Positions 7,283 to 14,477 of a stretch of DNA of 14,921 nt are shown one piece after another. The stretch covers positions 1-14,921 of the forward strand of contig JANQQO010000020.1 in assembly GCA_028289305.1 (NCBI GenBank). Reading direction: 5' to 3'. Each line of letters starts with the position of its first letter. The first letter of the stretch is position 1. A program made the position numbers and the translations under genes. The stretch comes from Rickettsiales bacterium. Its GTDB lineage: Bacteria > Pseudomonadota > Alphaproteobacteria > Rickettsiales > JANQQO01. A model generated the notes under the pieces. It searched no databases, was not told where the DNA came from, and was given only the letters and a program-made list of their open reading frames with translations.

Positions 7283-7750
7283 ATGCTTATCACCGCTGCT
7301 GCACTCGCCGTTGTTTTGGCCATCGCCCTCCCACCGCTCCGCAGCCGGTGGTATCTCCTCTATGCCGTCCTGCTGCTCACCGCCACTCTCGGCCTAGAAC
7401 ACTCCTATTTCCCAGAGGGCTATATCCCACATCCCGCATCGCACCGCGCCCTGGGTTATATCCTGCTCCTCCACATTCTGGTTATTAACATCACCACCAT
7501 GTGCGCCTATATCTACGACAAACGCGCTGCTACCCTCGGCCTATGGCGGGTTCCAGAGCGCACCCTGCTTGCCTTTGCCTTCATCGGCGGCACCCCGGCA
7601 GCGGCCCTCACCTGCAAACTCATTCGCCATAAAACCCGCAAAAATCCTTTCCGTGCAAAATTCTGGATCATCACACTCGCCCAAATCTTCCTTATTTTCT
7701 TCATCGCCAATCGGCTTGTCCCACATCTCCAACCTTTTTCTATCCCTTAG
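7283..7750 (+). CDS. DUF1294 family membrane protein
   Basis: A 155-residue integral membrane protein. Hydrophobic helices lie at about 2-16, 24-40, 55-76, 92-107 and 127-145. The C-terminal half has the DUF1294 signature: YIYDKRAA (77-84), WRVPERTLL (88-96), FIGGTPAAAL and IRHKTRKNPFRAKFW (113-127). Many DUF1294 members have a cold-shock domain in front; this one instead has two extra N-terminal helices. Its function is unknown in the family. It begins 24 nt after the RND pump stop and probably shares that transcript. A GCTGC...GCAGC inverted repeat (7266-7282) abuts the ATG and no clear ribosome-binding site is visible, so expression may be low or depend on read-through translation. Confidence 0.85.
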   Translation: MLITAAALAVVLAIALPPLRSRWYLLYAVLLLTATLGLEHSYFPEGYIPHPASHRALGYILLLHILVINITTMCAYIYDKRAATLGLWRVPERTLLAFAFIGGTPAAALTCKLIRHKTRKNPFRAKFWIITLAQIFLIFFIANRLVPHLQPFSIP

Positions 7751-7757
7751 AAAACCC

Positions 7758-7786
7758 TTGCAAAACCGCTGGTTTTTCTTTATACA
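7758..7786 (+). promoter_or_regulatory. sigma70-like promoter of glutamine synthetase
   Basis: TTGCAA (7758-7763), a 17-nt spacer and TATACA (7781-7786) form the best promoter match in the window, giving a start near 7793 and a leader of about 75 nt. The spacer contains an AAAACC-GCT-GGTTTT hairpin (7762-7776) followed by T-rich sequence, which may act as a weak terminator for the preceding operon or as a regulator site. In the leader, CCCCTT (7799-7804) can pair with AAGGGG (7834-7839). No NtrC-type TGCAC-N5-GTGCA site is seen. Confidence 0.6.
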
Positions 7787-7867
7787 CACATTCCGTATCC
7801 CCTTTAGCACAGTGTGAATAGCGATACGCGGCGAAGGGGTCCGTGTAACACAACGTATGGAAAAACC

Positions 7868-8971
7868 ATGGCAAACATAGGCTTGGCTGAATATATCTGG
7901 CTCGATGGCAACGTGCCCGTGCGGCAAATCCGCTCCAAGGCAAAAGCGCTCGATCTCCCTGCAGAACCCGCTTTAAAAGACTTTCCAGAATGGAGCTTCG
8001 ATGGCTCCTCTACCGGACAAGCCGTCGGTGAAGATTCAGATTGCCTCCTCCAACCTGTGCGTTTCGTCAAAGACCCTCTCCGCGGCGAAGGTAATTATCT
8101 GGTGCTCTGCGAAGTGCTGAACCCTGATGCGGGTATACATGAATCCAACTCCCGCGCACAGCTACGACAAATCCTTGATTCCGGCGCCACCGAACAAGAA
8201 CCCTGGATCGGTTTTGAACAAGAATATACCTTATTTAAGCGCAACCTCCCCTTAGGCTGGCCTGAACACGGCTATCCTGCCCCACAAGGCCCATATTACT
8301 GCGGCGTGGGCAGCGAGCAAATCTTTGGCCGCGACTTGGCAGAAGAACATGCCAAAACATGCACCGCTGCTGGCGTTATGTATTACGGCATGAATGCTGA
8401 AGTCATGCCTGGCCAGTGGGAATTCCAACTGGGTTATCGCGGTGTAAAAGGCGAAGATGGTGACATATTAAAAGTGTGCGACCATATGTGGATCGCACGC
8501 TGGCTGCTTCACCGCATTGCTGAAAAATATAACATTCATGTTTCTTTCGACAACAAACCGGTCAAAGGCGATTGGAACGGTGCTGGCATGCACACCAATT
8601 TCTCCACCAAGGATATGCGTGACCCGAAAAAAGGCCGCGACGCCATTAACGATGCGATCGACAAGCTCGGCAAGAAGCACGATAAGCACATCCCGCTATA
8701 TGGTGATAAGCTTGAAGAGCGCCTCACGGGCGATCATGAAACCTCGAGCATCCATACCTTCTCCGCGGGTGCGGCAGATCGCGGGCGTTCCATCCGCATT
8801 CCACGTCCGGTAGAAATCAAAGGATATGGCTATATGGAAGATCGTCGCCCAGGTGCTAATGCAGACCCTTACCTGGTCGCTGCACGCCTAGCCGCTACTA
8901 TCTGCGGCGTGGATGAAAGCAAGATGACCTTTAGCAGCTGGCCACGGGACGAAGAAGCCGCCCACGCATAA
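7868..8971 (+). CDS. glnII: glutamine synthetase type II (eukaryotic-like)
   Basis: Catalyses ATP-dependent condensation of glutamate and ammonia to glutamine (EC 6.3.1.2) in the cytoplasm. The 367-residue protein starts with EYIWLDG (8-14), typical of GSII. The beta-grasp part includes WSFDGSSTGQA (42-52). The catalytic domain has metal-ligand glutamates in GFEQEY (E118, E120) and in NAEVMPGQWEF (E178, E185), the NGAGMHTN loop (237-244), and the DRGRSIRIPR (304-313) and EDRRPGANADPY (324-335) nucleotide/glutamate-binding segments. It lacks the adenylylation-loop region of type I enzymes, so control by GlnE is not expected. An upstream ATG at 7814 in frame is rejected: the family begins at the EYIWLDG region, and 7868 has a short GGAAAA stretch in front. 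It has its own promoter and seems monocistronic. In many bacteria GSII accompanies a separate type I enzyme. Confidence 0.93.
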   Translation: MANIGLAEYIWLDGNVPVRQIRSKAKALDLPAEPALKDFPEWSFDGSSTGQAVGEDSDCLLQPVRFVKDPLRGEGNYLVLCEVLNPDAGIHESNSRAQLRQILDSGATEQEPWIGFEQEYTLFKRNLPLGWPEHGYPAPQGPYYCGVGSEQIFGRDLAEEHAKTCTAAGVMYYGMNAEVMPGQWEFQLGYRGVKGEDGDILKVCDHMWIARWLLHRIAEKYNIHVSFDNKPVKGDWNGAGMHTNFSTKDMRDPKKGRDAINDAIDKLGKKHDKHIPLYGDKLEERLTGDHETSSIHTFSAGAADRGRSIRIPRPVEIKGYGYMEDRRPGANADPYLVAARLAATICGVDESKMTFSSWPRDEEAAHA

Positions 8972-8998
8972 GCTGCCTGCTAGGTAAGCGCTGCTTTT
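8970..8998. terminator. weak convergent terminator candidate
   Basis: AAGCTGC (8970-8976) and GCTGCTT (8990-8996) can pair with one central T-T mismatch and are followed by a short T-run. It lies in the 25-bp gap between the convergent glutamine synthetase and repressor genes. The stem is short and the tail brief, so it is a weak candidate. Confidence 0.3.
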
Positions 8999-9665
8999 AC
9001 AATTCGCGGGCGAACCACACCACGCGCCCAATCACCTTAATCTCTTCCAAACTCCGCTCATACGGCGCATAGTTCGGGTTGTCAGATGCAATCCGCACTA
9101 AGGGCTGCTCGGCATTACACACAATATCCAAGCGCTTGACCACCAAGCCCACCCCATCAAATAAGGCAAAAATGCCCGCCGGATCTGGATGCGTTTGCGT
9201 CAAATCCATCAACACCGCATCGCCTTCATGCAATAACGGCTCCATGCTATCCCCACGCACCGCGATAATCCGCAAATCCTTTGGGCTCACACCCAGTGCC
9301 CGCCGAATCCACGAACGCCGGAAATAATACGGCTCCTCCTCCAGCTCCTCCGTCACCAACGCGCCCCCGCCCATCGAAGCCTCTACCGCAATAGAAGAAA
9401 TCGAGACATAGGCCTGCCGCGCCGGTGCCTTACCAGAAGCCCCGTCTATCGCCTCCACGTTATCGTTCGATTGCTGCCCGGTCAGTAAATAATCACTCGT
9501 CACCCCGAGTATACCCGCAATCGCCGCAAGCTTACGCGTCGTCGGGTTGGTCGATTTCCCATTCAGAATATCATACACAAACGACCGGCCTACATTCGCA
9601 CGCTCCGCTAATTCACGCGCATTAATACCCTGCTGCCGCATCTGCGCCTTTAATCGTTCAATCAT
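8997..9665 (-). CDS. XRE-family repressor with S24 (LexA/CI-like) C-terminal domain
   Basis: A 222-residue DNA-binding regulator. Counted from the ATG at 9665, an XRE helix-turn-helix covers about residues 4-62 (ARELAERANVGRSFVYDIL at 16-34), followed by a linker and an S24-type domain (about 95-222). The serine-lysine dyad is present: Ser140 in RGDSMEPLLHEGD and Lys177 in GLVVKRL. An obvious Ala-Gly or Cys-Gly self-cleavage site before the dyad is not evident, so it may be a non-cleaving regulator. Start: longer in-frame ATGs exist at 9743 and 9686, but only 9665 has an AAAGG ribosome-binding site at 9 nt, and the helix-turn-helix begins right after it. Two palindromes upstream (9717-9734 and 9756-9767) are plausible operators for autoregulation and for control of the divergent chpT. 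No phage genes are nearby, so a host role is likely. Confidence 0.88.
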   Translation of the reverse strand: MIERLKAQMRQQGINARELAERANVGRSFVYDILNGKSTNPTTRKLAAIAGILGVTSDYLLTGQQSNDNVEAIDGASGKAPARQAYVSISSIAVEASMGGGALVTEELEEEPYYFRRSWIRRALGVSPKDLRIIAVRGDSMEPLLHEGDAVLMDLTQTHPDPAGIFALFDGVGLVVKRLDIVCNAEQPLVRIASDNPNYAPYERSLEEIKVIGRVVWFAREL

Positions 9666-9716
9666 ACTCGTCTGCCTTTGTGCCATTTTTTTAAAAACAC
9701 GCACCATCCACTTATC

Positions 9717-9734
9717 GCAATCACTATCGATTGC
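9717..9734. promoter_or_regulatory. candidate operator, GCAATC-N6-GATTGC
   Basis: A perfect 6+6 bp inverted repeat (9717-9722 and 9729-9734, spacer ACTATC) lies 52 bp upstream of the repressor start in the gap between divergent genes. Size and symmetry fit a dimeric XRE-type binding site. Binding is inferred from position only. Confidence 0.4.
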
Positions 9735-9755
9735 ATTACCCACAAAGATGCGCTA

Positions 9756-9767
9756 CGTATATATACG
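9756..9767. promoter_or_regulatory. candidate operator or -10 region, CGTATATATACG
   Basis: A perfect 12-bp palindrome 13 bp before the chpT ATG at 9780. Its AT-rich centre could also be the -10 element of chpT (a loose TTGCAT at 9731-9736 lies 21 bp upstream). If so, the chpT leader would be very short. It may be a second binding site for the neighbouring repressor. Confidence 0.35.
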
Positions 9768-9779
9768 ATATTTTTTTTC

Positions 9780-10472
9780 ATGCAACTCAATAAACTTACG
9801 GTTGCAATGCCGGACGATCCTATACATGCGCTTTTTCTTTCAGAGCTCCTCTCGGCCAAGCTCTGTCACGACCTTGCCGGCCCCATCGGCGCATTAAATA
9901 ATGGTGTGGAATTTTTAAAAGAAGGAGCGGATGACGGCGTTGGCCTCGCCGCGGAAGCCACAGATCTCCTAGCCATGAGCGCATTAGAAGCACGCGCAAA
10001 ACTCCAAATCTTCCGCCAAGCTTATGGCGTCATCAACGAACCTGGCCAAGTCCCCCTAGAAGAGCTCAAGCAGCTCCTCAATGATTTCTTCACCTATAGC
10101 AAAACCTCGGTTGAGTGGAATGGCGATGCCACCGAAATTCCTTCTCCCACCCGCCGTTTATTGCTCAACATCATCCTGCTGGCCAATACCACACTCCCCT
10201 TAGGCGGCACCATCACCGTCTATGTCGATGCGGAAAAACGCCGCACCTTCTGCAAAATCCGCGCTGCCGGAGATAAAATACGCTTCGCCCCAGAAGTTGA
10301 TGACATCCTAAAAGGCAAAAGCGATAGAAGCGCCATCACCACCCACACCGCACAGCCCTATCTCCTCCACCTCCTTGCCTTAGCGGGCAATACGGTGCTC
10401 AAACACCGCGAGGAAGAAAACAGCATTGCGTTTGAAGCCGATATCCCTAACCCTAAACTTTCTAGCGAATAA
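9780..10472 (+). CDS. chpT: ChpT-type histidine phosphotransferase
   Basis: In alphaproteobacteria ChpT passes phosphate from the hybrid kinase CckA to the master regulator CtrA and to CpdR, controlling cell cycle or motility. The 230-residue protein shows the signature LLSAKLCHDLAGPIGALNNG (23-42) with phospho-accepting His30, forming a dimerisation/phosphotransfer helical hairpin. It is followed by a degenerate HATPase-like domain (about 110-225) without N/G1/G2 ATP-binding boxes, as expected since ChpT does not bind ATP. The frame is open from 9678, but the family match begins near residue 15 of this model; ATG 9780 is chosen, with ATG 9807 an alternative, and neither has a Shine-Dalgarno sequence. 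It is divergent from the S24 repressor and 78 bp upstream of cheA in the same orientation. Neither CckA nor CtrA is in the window. Confidence 0.85.
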   Translation: MQLNKLTVAMPDDPIHALFLSELLSAKLCHDLAGPIGALNNGVEFLKEGADDGVGLAAEATDLLAMSALEARAKLQIFRQAYGVINEPGQVPLEELKQLLNDFFTYSKTSVEWNGDATEIPSPTRRLLLNIILLANTTLPLGGTITVYVDAEKRRTFCKIRAAGDKIRFAPEVDDILKGKSDRSAITTHTAQPYLLHLLALAGNTVLKHREEENSIAFEADIPNPKLSSE

Positions 10473-10492
10473 TATTACGTATAAAAGACAAT

Positions 10493-10537
10493 ATGCTGGA
10501 CGCGAACGACCAAAAAATGTACGTTATTCCCGTATAG
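10493..10537 (+). CDS. possible 14-codon leader ORF before cheA
   Basis: In the 78-bp gap between chpT and cheA an ATG at 10493 opens a 14-residue frame (MLDANDQKMYVIPV) whose TAG (10535-10537) touches the GAGGGAG ribosome-binding site of cheA (10537-10543). There is no good ribosome-binding site of its own. It might couple translation into cheA or be chance. Confidence 0.15.
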   Translation: MLDANDQKMYVIPV

Positions 10538-10550
10538 AGGGAGCGCTTCT

Positions 10551-13500
10551 ATGGACGATCTCATAAGTGAGTTTTTAGCGGAAACGAACGAGAGCCTCGA
10601 GGTTCTCGATACCGAGATTGTCACGCTTGAGCAAAATCCGGACGACATGGAGATCATCGATAATATCTTCCGTGTCATGCATACCATCAAAGGCACCTGC
10701 GGTTTCTTAGGCCTACCGCGGCTTGAGGCTGTTGCCCACGCTTCTGAAAACGTGCTCGATAAAATCCGCGATGGCAGCATGTCGGTCAACTCCGCCATCA
10801 TCTCCCTCATCCTAGAATCCATCGATCAAATCAAACACCTCCTCGACCACCTAGAAGAACACCAAGCCGAACCCGAGGGCGATGACGCGGCTCTCATTGA
10901 AAAACTCAATACCTGCGCTGAAACAGGTGCGGCGCCTGGTGCGGCGGAAGAAGCGCCCGCGGCTTCTGCGCCAGAAACACCGGAAGAAGCACCCGCAGAA
11001 GCAAAAACCCCCGATCTCGATGAAGAAATCGATTTCGAACCTGTCAAAGCTCCCTGGATTGGCGAAGAAAAAGCCGAGGAAGCGGCTGACACACCCCCAG
11101 AAACAGCCGAAGCAGCATCAGCAGAAGCACCGCCTGAAGAAGCCCCCGTACCAGAAAAAACAGCCAGTGCACCAGAAGACATCTCTGATGATGCCAAACA
11201 AGCCGCCATCGATGAAGGCCTAAAAGCGTCGGAAGACACTCCCGCCGCCAAGAAAGAAAAAGCACCCGCCACCCAAAGCATCCGCGTTAATCTCGACGTC
11301 TTAGAAAACCTCATGCAAATGGCCGGCGAATTGGTTCTCACCCGCAATCAGCTATTGCAAATACATCGTAAATGCGCCGTCGCTGATTTCAGCGCCCCCC
11401 TCCAGCGCCTCAACCACATCACCAGCGACCTGCAAGAAGGTGTGATGAAAAGCCGTATGCAGCCCATCGGCACGGCCTGGGCAAAATTCCCTCGCCTCAT
11501 TCGTGACCTCTCAGTAGAGCTCAATAAAAAAATTGACCTGGAGATGGAAGGCGCGGATACCGAGCTTGACCGCCAATTATTGGAGATTATTAAAGACCCG
11601 CTCACCCATATGGTGCGCAACTCCGTCGATCACGGTCTAGAAACCCCAGAAGAGCGTACCGCCGCTGGCAAATCCGAAACCGGCACGGTCACCCTGCGCT
11701 CCTTCCACGAAGGCGGGCATATCATCGTGCAAATCTGTGATAATGGGAAAGGCATCAATGTCGATGCGGTGAAAGCAAAAGCCATCGCCAATGGTGTGGC
11801 AAGCGAGACTGAAATCAACACGATGAGCAATAAAGAAATCTACCAATTTATTTTCAAAGCCGGTTTCTCCACCGCAGAAAAAGTCACCGCCGTCTCCGGC
11901 CGCGGTGTTGGCATGGATGTGGTCCGCAGCAATATCGAAAAAATCGGTGGCTCGATCGAGCTGGATTCCACCCCGGGCAAAGGCTCCACCTTCACGATCA
12001 AAATACCCCTCACCCTCGCCATCATGCCCGTATTGCTGGTGGAGAGTGCAGGAGAAAAATTCGCCATTCCCCAAATCCGCGTGTCAGAAATCGTACGTAT
12101 TGCAAAAAAACGCTCTGCGCTAAACGATAATGACGAGGAAAAGGAAGAAGTAACGCCTACCGCACCCAAGCCACCACCACCCGCAGGAATAGCCGGCACC
12201 ACAGAAGAAAACGGGGAAACTACGCCTGAAAACTCTTCAGAAAGCATCGGCGACAAAGAAGCAGAACCTGCCGCCAGCGTACCAGAAACTAAAGAAGAAA
12301 ACCCACCACCCACACCTGAAGAAGAGGCTGAAAGCACAGAAGAAAGCCAGGATTACACCATAGAAATGATCAGCAATGCGCCAGTTATGCGGCTGCGCGA
12401 AAACCTGCTTCCCCTCATCTCTCTGTCAAAAACCTTACAGCTCGACACACAAGGCATAGATACCGCACTCGGCTTCAACCCAGAAGAAAGCCCGTTCGTG
12501 GTGGTCTGTGAGCTCGGAGGGTGGCAATTCGGCCTCATCGTCGACAAAGTCTACGATACCGAAGAAATCGTGGTAAAACCCATGTCGCGCCTCCTCAAAG
12601 AGCTGGAAGTATTCTCCGGCATCACTATCTTAGGCGATGGCAGCGTAGTCATGATCCTCGACCCTAACGGCATCGCCAAACACTTCACCTCCGCCGCGCG
12701 CAGCAACGACTCCCGACAAAACACAGAAGGTGATGATAGCTTTGATCAAGAACAAGCCGTAAGCTTCCTTCTGTTTAAAGCTGGTGGTAAAGCCAAAAAA
12801 GCCGTGCCTCTAGAACTGGTCTCCCGCCTTGAAGAAGTCAATATGACCGAAGTCGAATGGGCTGAAAATAATCGTGTGGTGCAATATCGCGGCAATCTCA
12901 TGCGCCTCATCCGCGCTGACGACTCCTACGAACTTCCCGAAGAAGGCATCAAAGAAGTCATCGTCTTCGTTGATGAAGGCAAGATCATGGGCCTGATTGT
13001 GGAAGAAATTCTCGATATCGTTGAGGAAAAAATGGATATCCAATCCTTCTCCGGCAAAAATGGCATACTCGGCTCCATGGTTATGGAGGGCGAAACCTGC
13101 GACCTGGTGGATATCAGCCACCATTTCTCCAACACCTTCACCGACTGGCTAGTCAACAAAGACCACCTGCCTGAAGAGGAAGTCACCGAACACACCAAAC
13201 ACATTCTCCTCGTTGATGATAGCCCCTTCTTCCGTAAATTCATGAAGCCCATCCTGGTTGTCGCTGGGTATAAAGTCACCCTCGCAGAAGATGCCTTCAA
13301 GGCGCAAGAAATCCTCAATAAAGGCATCGCCTTCGACGCCGTTATCACCGATATTGATATGCCCGGCATGTCAGGCATCGAGCTCGCGCATAAATGCCGC
13401 ACCGATGAGCGCTTTTCTGGCCTACCAATTATCGCGCTCACCTCTTACAGCAGCGAAGAAATCTCCAAAAACGCTGCTGATGGTGATTTCAACGGCTATG

Positions 13501-13559
13501 TCTCTAAATCAGACCGCGATAAACTCGTAGACACCATTACCAATGTATTAGCCGCATGA
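10551..13559 (+). CDS. cheA: CheA-type hybrid chemotaxis histidine kinase with two CheW-like domains and a C-terminal receiver
   Basis: A cytoplasmic kinase of chemoreceptor arrays. HPt domain at 1-105 with phospho-site His44 (MHTIKGTCGFLG). An Ala/Glu/Pro-rich linker of about 135 residues (107-240) replaces a recognisable P2 domain. Dimerisation domain at about 243-300 (SIRVNLDVLENLMQMAGELV). ATPase domain at about 345-485: N box 354-362 (MVRNSVDHG), DNGKG 397-401, GRGVGM 450-455, GKGST 476-480, all intact. First CheW-like domain at 486-712, split by an acidic/proline insert at 521-600. Second CheW-like domain at about 730-865 (VQYRGNL). Receiver at 883-1002 with Asp889-Asp890, phospho-Asp934, Thr964 and Lys986 all present. 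At 1002 residues it is far longer than the usual 650-750. GAGGGAG sits 7 nt before the ATG. cheW follows 25 nt after the stop. The internal receiver could act as a phosphate sink or a second output. Confidence 0.93.
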   Translation: MDDLISEFLAETNESLEVLDTEIVTLEQNPDDMEIIDNIFRVMHTIKGTCGFLGLPRLEAVAHASENVLDKIRDGSMSVNSAIISLILESIDQIKHLLDHLEEHQAEPEGDDAALIEKLNTCAETGAAPGAAEEAPAASAPETPEEAPAEAKTPDLDEEIDFEPVKAPWIGEEKAEEAADTPPETAEAASAEAPPEEAPVPEKTASAPEDISDDAKQAAIDEGLKASEDTPAAKKEKAPATQSIRVNLDVLENLMQMAGELVLTRNQLLQIHRKCAVADFSAPLQRLNHITSDLQEGVMKSRMQPIGTAWAKFPRLIRDLSVELNKKIDLEMEGADTELDRQLLEIIKDPLTHMVRNSVDHGLETPEERTAAGKSETGTVTLRSFHEGGHIIVQICDNGKGINVDAVKAKAIANGVASETEINTMSNKEIYQFIFKAGFSTAEKVTAVSGRGVGMDVVRSNIEKIGGSIELDSTPGKGSTFTIKIPLTLAIMPVLLVESAGEKFAIPQIRVSEIVRIAKKRSALNDNDEEKEEVTPTAPKPPPPAGIAGTTEENGETTPENSSESIGDKEAEPAASVPETKEENPPPTPEEEAESTEESQDYTIEMISNAPVMRLRENLLPLISLSKTLQLDTQGIDTALGFNPEESPFVVVCELGGWQFGLIVDKVYDTEEIVVKPMSRLLKELEVFSGITILGDGSVVMILDPNGIAKHFTSAARSNDSRQNTEGDDSFDQEQAVSFLLFKAGGKAKKAVPLELVSRLEEVNMTEVEWAENNRVVQYRGNLMRLIRADDSYELPEEGIKEVIVFVDEGKIMGLIVEEILDIVEEKMDIQSFSGKNGILGSMVMEGETCDLVDISHHFSNTFTDWLVNKDHLPEEEVTEHTKHILLVDDSPFFRKFMKPILVVAGYKVTLAEDAFKAQEILNKGIAFDAVITDIDMPGMSGIELAHKCRTDERFSGLPIIALTSYSSEEISKNAADGDFNGYVSKSDRDKLVDTITNVLAA

Positions 13560-13584
13560 ACCTGTGTGTAGATAAGGAAATATT

Positions 13585-14055
13585 ATGAGCACAGATGTCA
13601 TTCCCGCCCCAGAAAACACCATCGCTGCCACCGGCGAGAAAAAACAATACATGACCATGTCTGTCGATAATCAGCTTTTCGGCCTTCCCGTCACCTCGGT
13701 GCGCGATGCGTTGAAGAAAATGCCTGTTACGCCCATCCCTCTTGCACCAGCAGAAATCGCAGGCGCGATGAATCTGCGCGGACGCATCGTCACTGTCATT
13801 GATATGCGCCAGCGCTTAAACCTCCCCATTCCAGAGGGAGAGGGGAAAACCATGAAGGTAGTGGTGGAACACGAGGGTGAATCCTTTAGCCTCGTTATCG
13901 ACACTGTTGGTGAAGTGCTAGCGCTTGATACCAACGCCATCGAACCAAACCCTGCAAACCTATCTGAAAAATGGGCTTCCGTCTCATCCGGCGTATATCG
14001 TCTGAAGGATACGCTAATCATCATATTAGATATTGATAGCGTGTTGAATTTTTAA
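13585..14055 (+). CDS. cheW: chemotaxis coupling protein CheW
   Basis: A 156-residue scaffold that links CheA to chemoreceptors in the cytoplasmic array. After a short flexible tail (1-20) it is a single CheW domain (about 21-156), with YMTMSVDNQLFGLPV (22-36), the conserved AGAMNLRGRIVTVIDMR (59-75, including the receptor-contacting Arg-Gly) and a closing LIIILDIDSVL. Length and motifs are normal. An AAGGA site lies about 7 nt before the ATG at 13585, 25 nt after the cheA stop, so both are likely on one transcript. Since CheA here already carries two CheW-like domains, this free CheW would be the third such domain in the system. Confidence 0.95.
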   Translation: MSTDVIPAPENTIAATGEKKQYMTMSVDNQLFGLPVTSVRDALKKMPVTPIPLAPAEIAGAMNLRGRIVTVIDMRQRLNLPIPEGEGKTMKVVVEHEGESFSLVIDTVGEVLALDTNAIEPNPANLSEKWASVSSGVYRLKDTLIIILDIDSVLNF

Positions 14056-14109
14056 CGTATAGTTGATTAAATAGAGTGAATAAGTAACCCTCAGTATAAG
14101 AGAATATCC

Positions 14110-14475
14110 ATGAAAACAGCACTAGTAGTTGATGATTCTAAGGTAGTTCGCACCGTGTGTCGGCGTATCATGGAAGCACTGGAATACAGCGTAGAAGAAG
14201 CCGAAAATGGTGAAGAGGCCCTAAACGCCTGTAAGCAATCCTTCCCCAGTGTTGTGCTGCTCGATTGGAACATGCCCGTGATGGATGGTCTTGAATTCCT
14301 AAAAGCCATGCGGCAACTACCCGGCAATGAAGAAACCAAAGTCATTTTCTGCACCACCGAAAATGAATTAGAAAAAATCCAGGAAGGTATGGCCGCCGGC
14401 GCCAATGAATACGTGATGAAACCGTTTGATGAGGATATCATCCGTGGCAAGCTCTCCCAGTTAGGACTTAACTAA
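14110..14475 (+). CDS. cheY: CheY-type single-domain response regulator
   Basis: A 121-residue stand-alone receiver, the diffusible output of CheA. Acidic pocket Asp8-Asp9, phospho-acceptor Asp52 (VVLLDWNMPVMDG), Thr82 (IFCTTEN) and Lys104 (YVMKPFD) are all present, so it should be phosphorylated normally. It usually binds the flagellar switch, but no flagellar gene is in view and another target is possible. It starts 54 nt after cheW with a weak purine-rich ribosome-binding site (AAGAGA). The next gene begins 2 nt after its stop, which ties it to the CheB-like gene. Confidence 0.93.
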   Translation: MKTALVVDDSKVVRTVCRRIMEALEYSVEEAENGEEALNACKQSFPSVVLLDWNMPVMDGLEFLKAMRQLPGNEETKVIFCTTENELEKIQEGMAAGANEYVMKPFDEDIIRGKLSQLGLN

Positions 14476-14477
14476 AA

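Noticed and set aside
7814..7867. Upstream in-frame ATG extending glutamine synthetase by 18 residues
   Set aside because: The extension (MNSDTRRRGPCN...) is not typical of the family, has no ribosome-binding site, and would start close to the predicted transcription start.
9666..9743. Longer start for the S24 repressor at ATG 9743
   Set aside because: It would cover the candidate operator at 9717-9734 and has no ribosome-binding site; ATG 9665 has AAAGG at 9 nt and begins at the helix-turn-helix.
9678..9779. 34-residue N-terminal extension of ChpT
   Set aside because: It is read through the divergent promoter region, is not related to ChpT proteins, and overlaps the palindromes.
10826..11347. 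Minus-strand open frame opposite the CheA linker
   Set aside because: Ser/Ala-rich antisense shadow of the low-complexity linker without start signals.
12111..12350. Possible frameshift or assembly error inside CheA
   Set aside because: The low-complexity insert stays in frame on both sides and the CheW fold resumes correctly, so an insertion is the simpler reading.
14052..14070. CtrA-like site TTAA-N11-TTAA downstream of cheW
   Set aside because: The CtrA full site needs a 7-nt spacer; here it is 11, and the first TTAA is part of the cheW stop codon.
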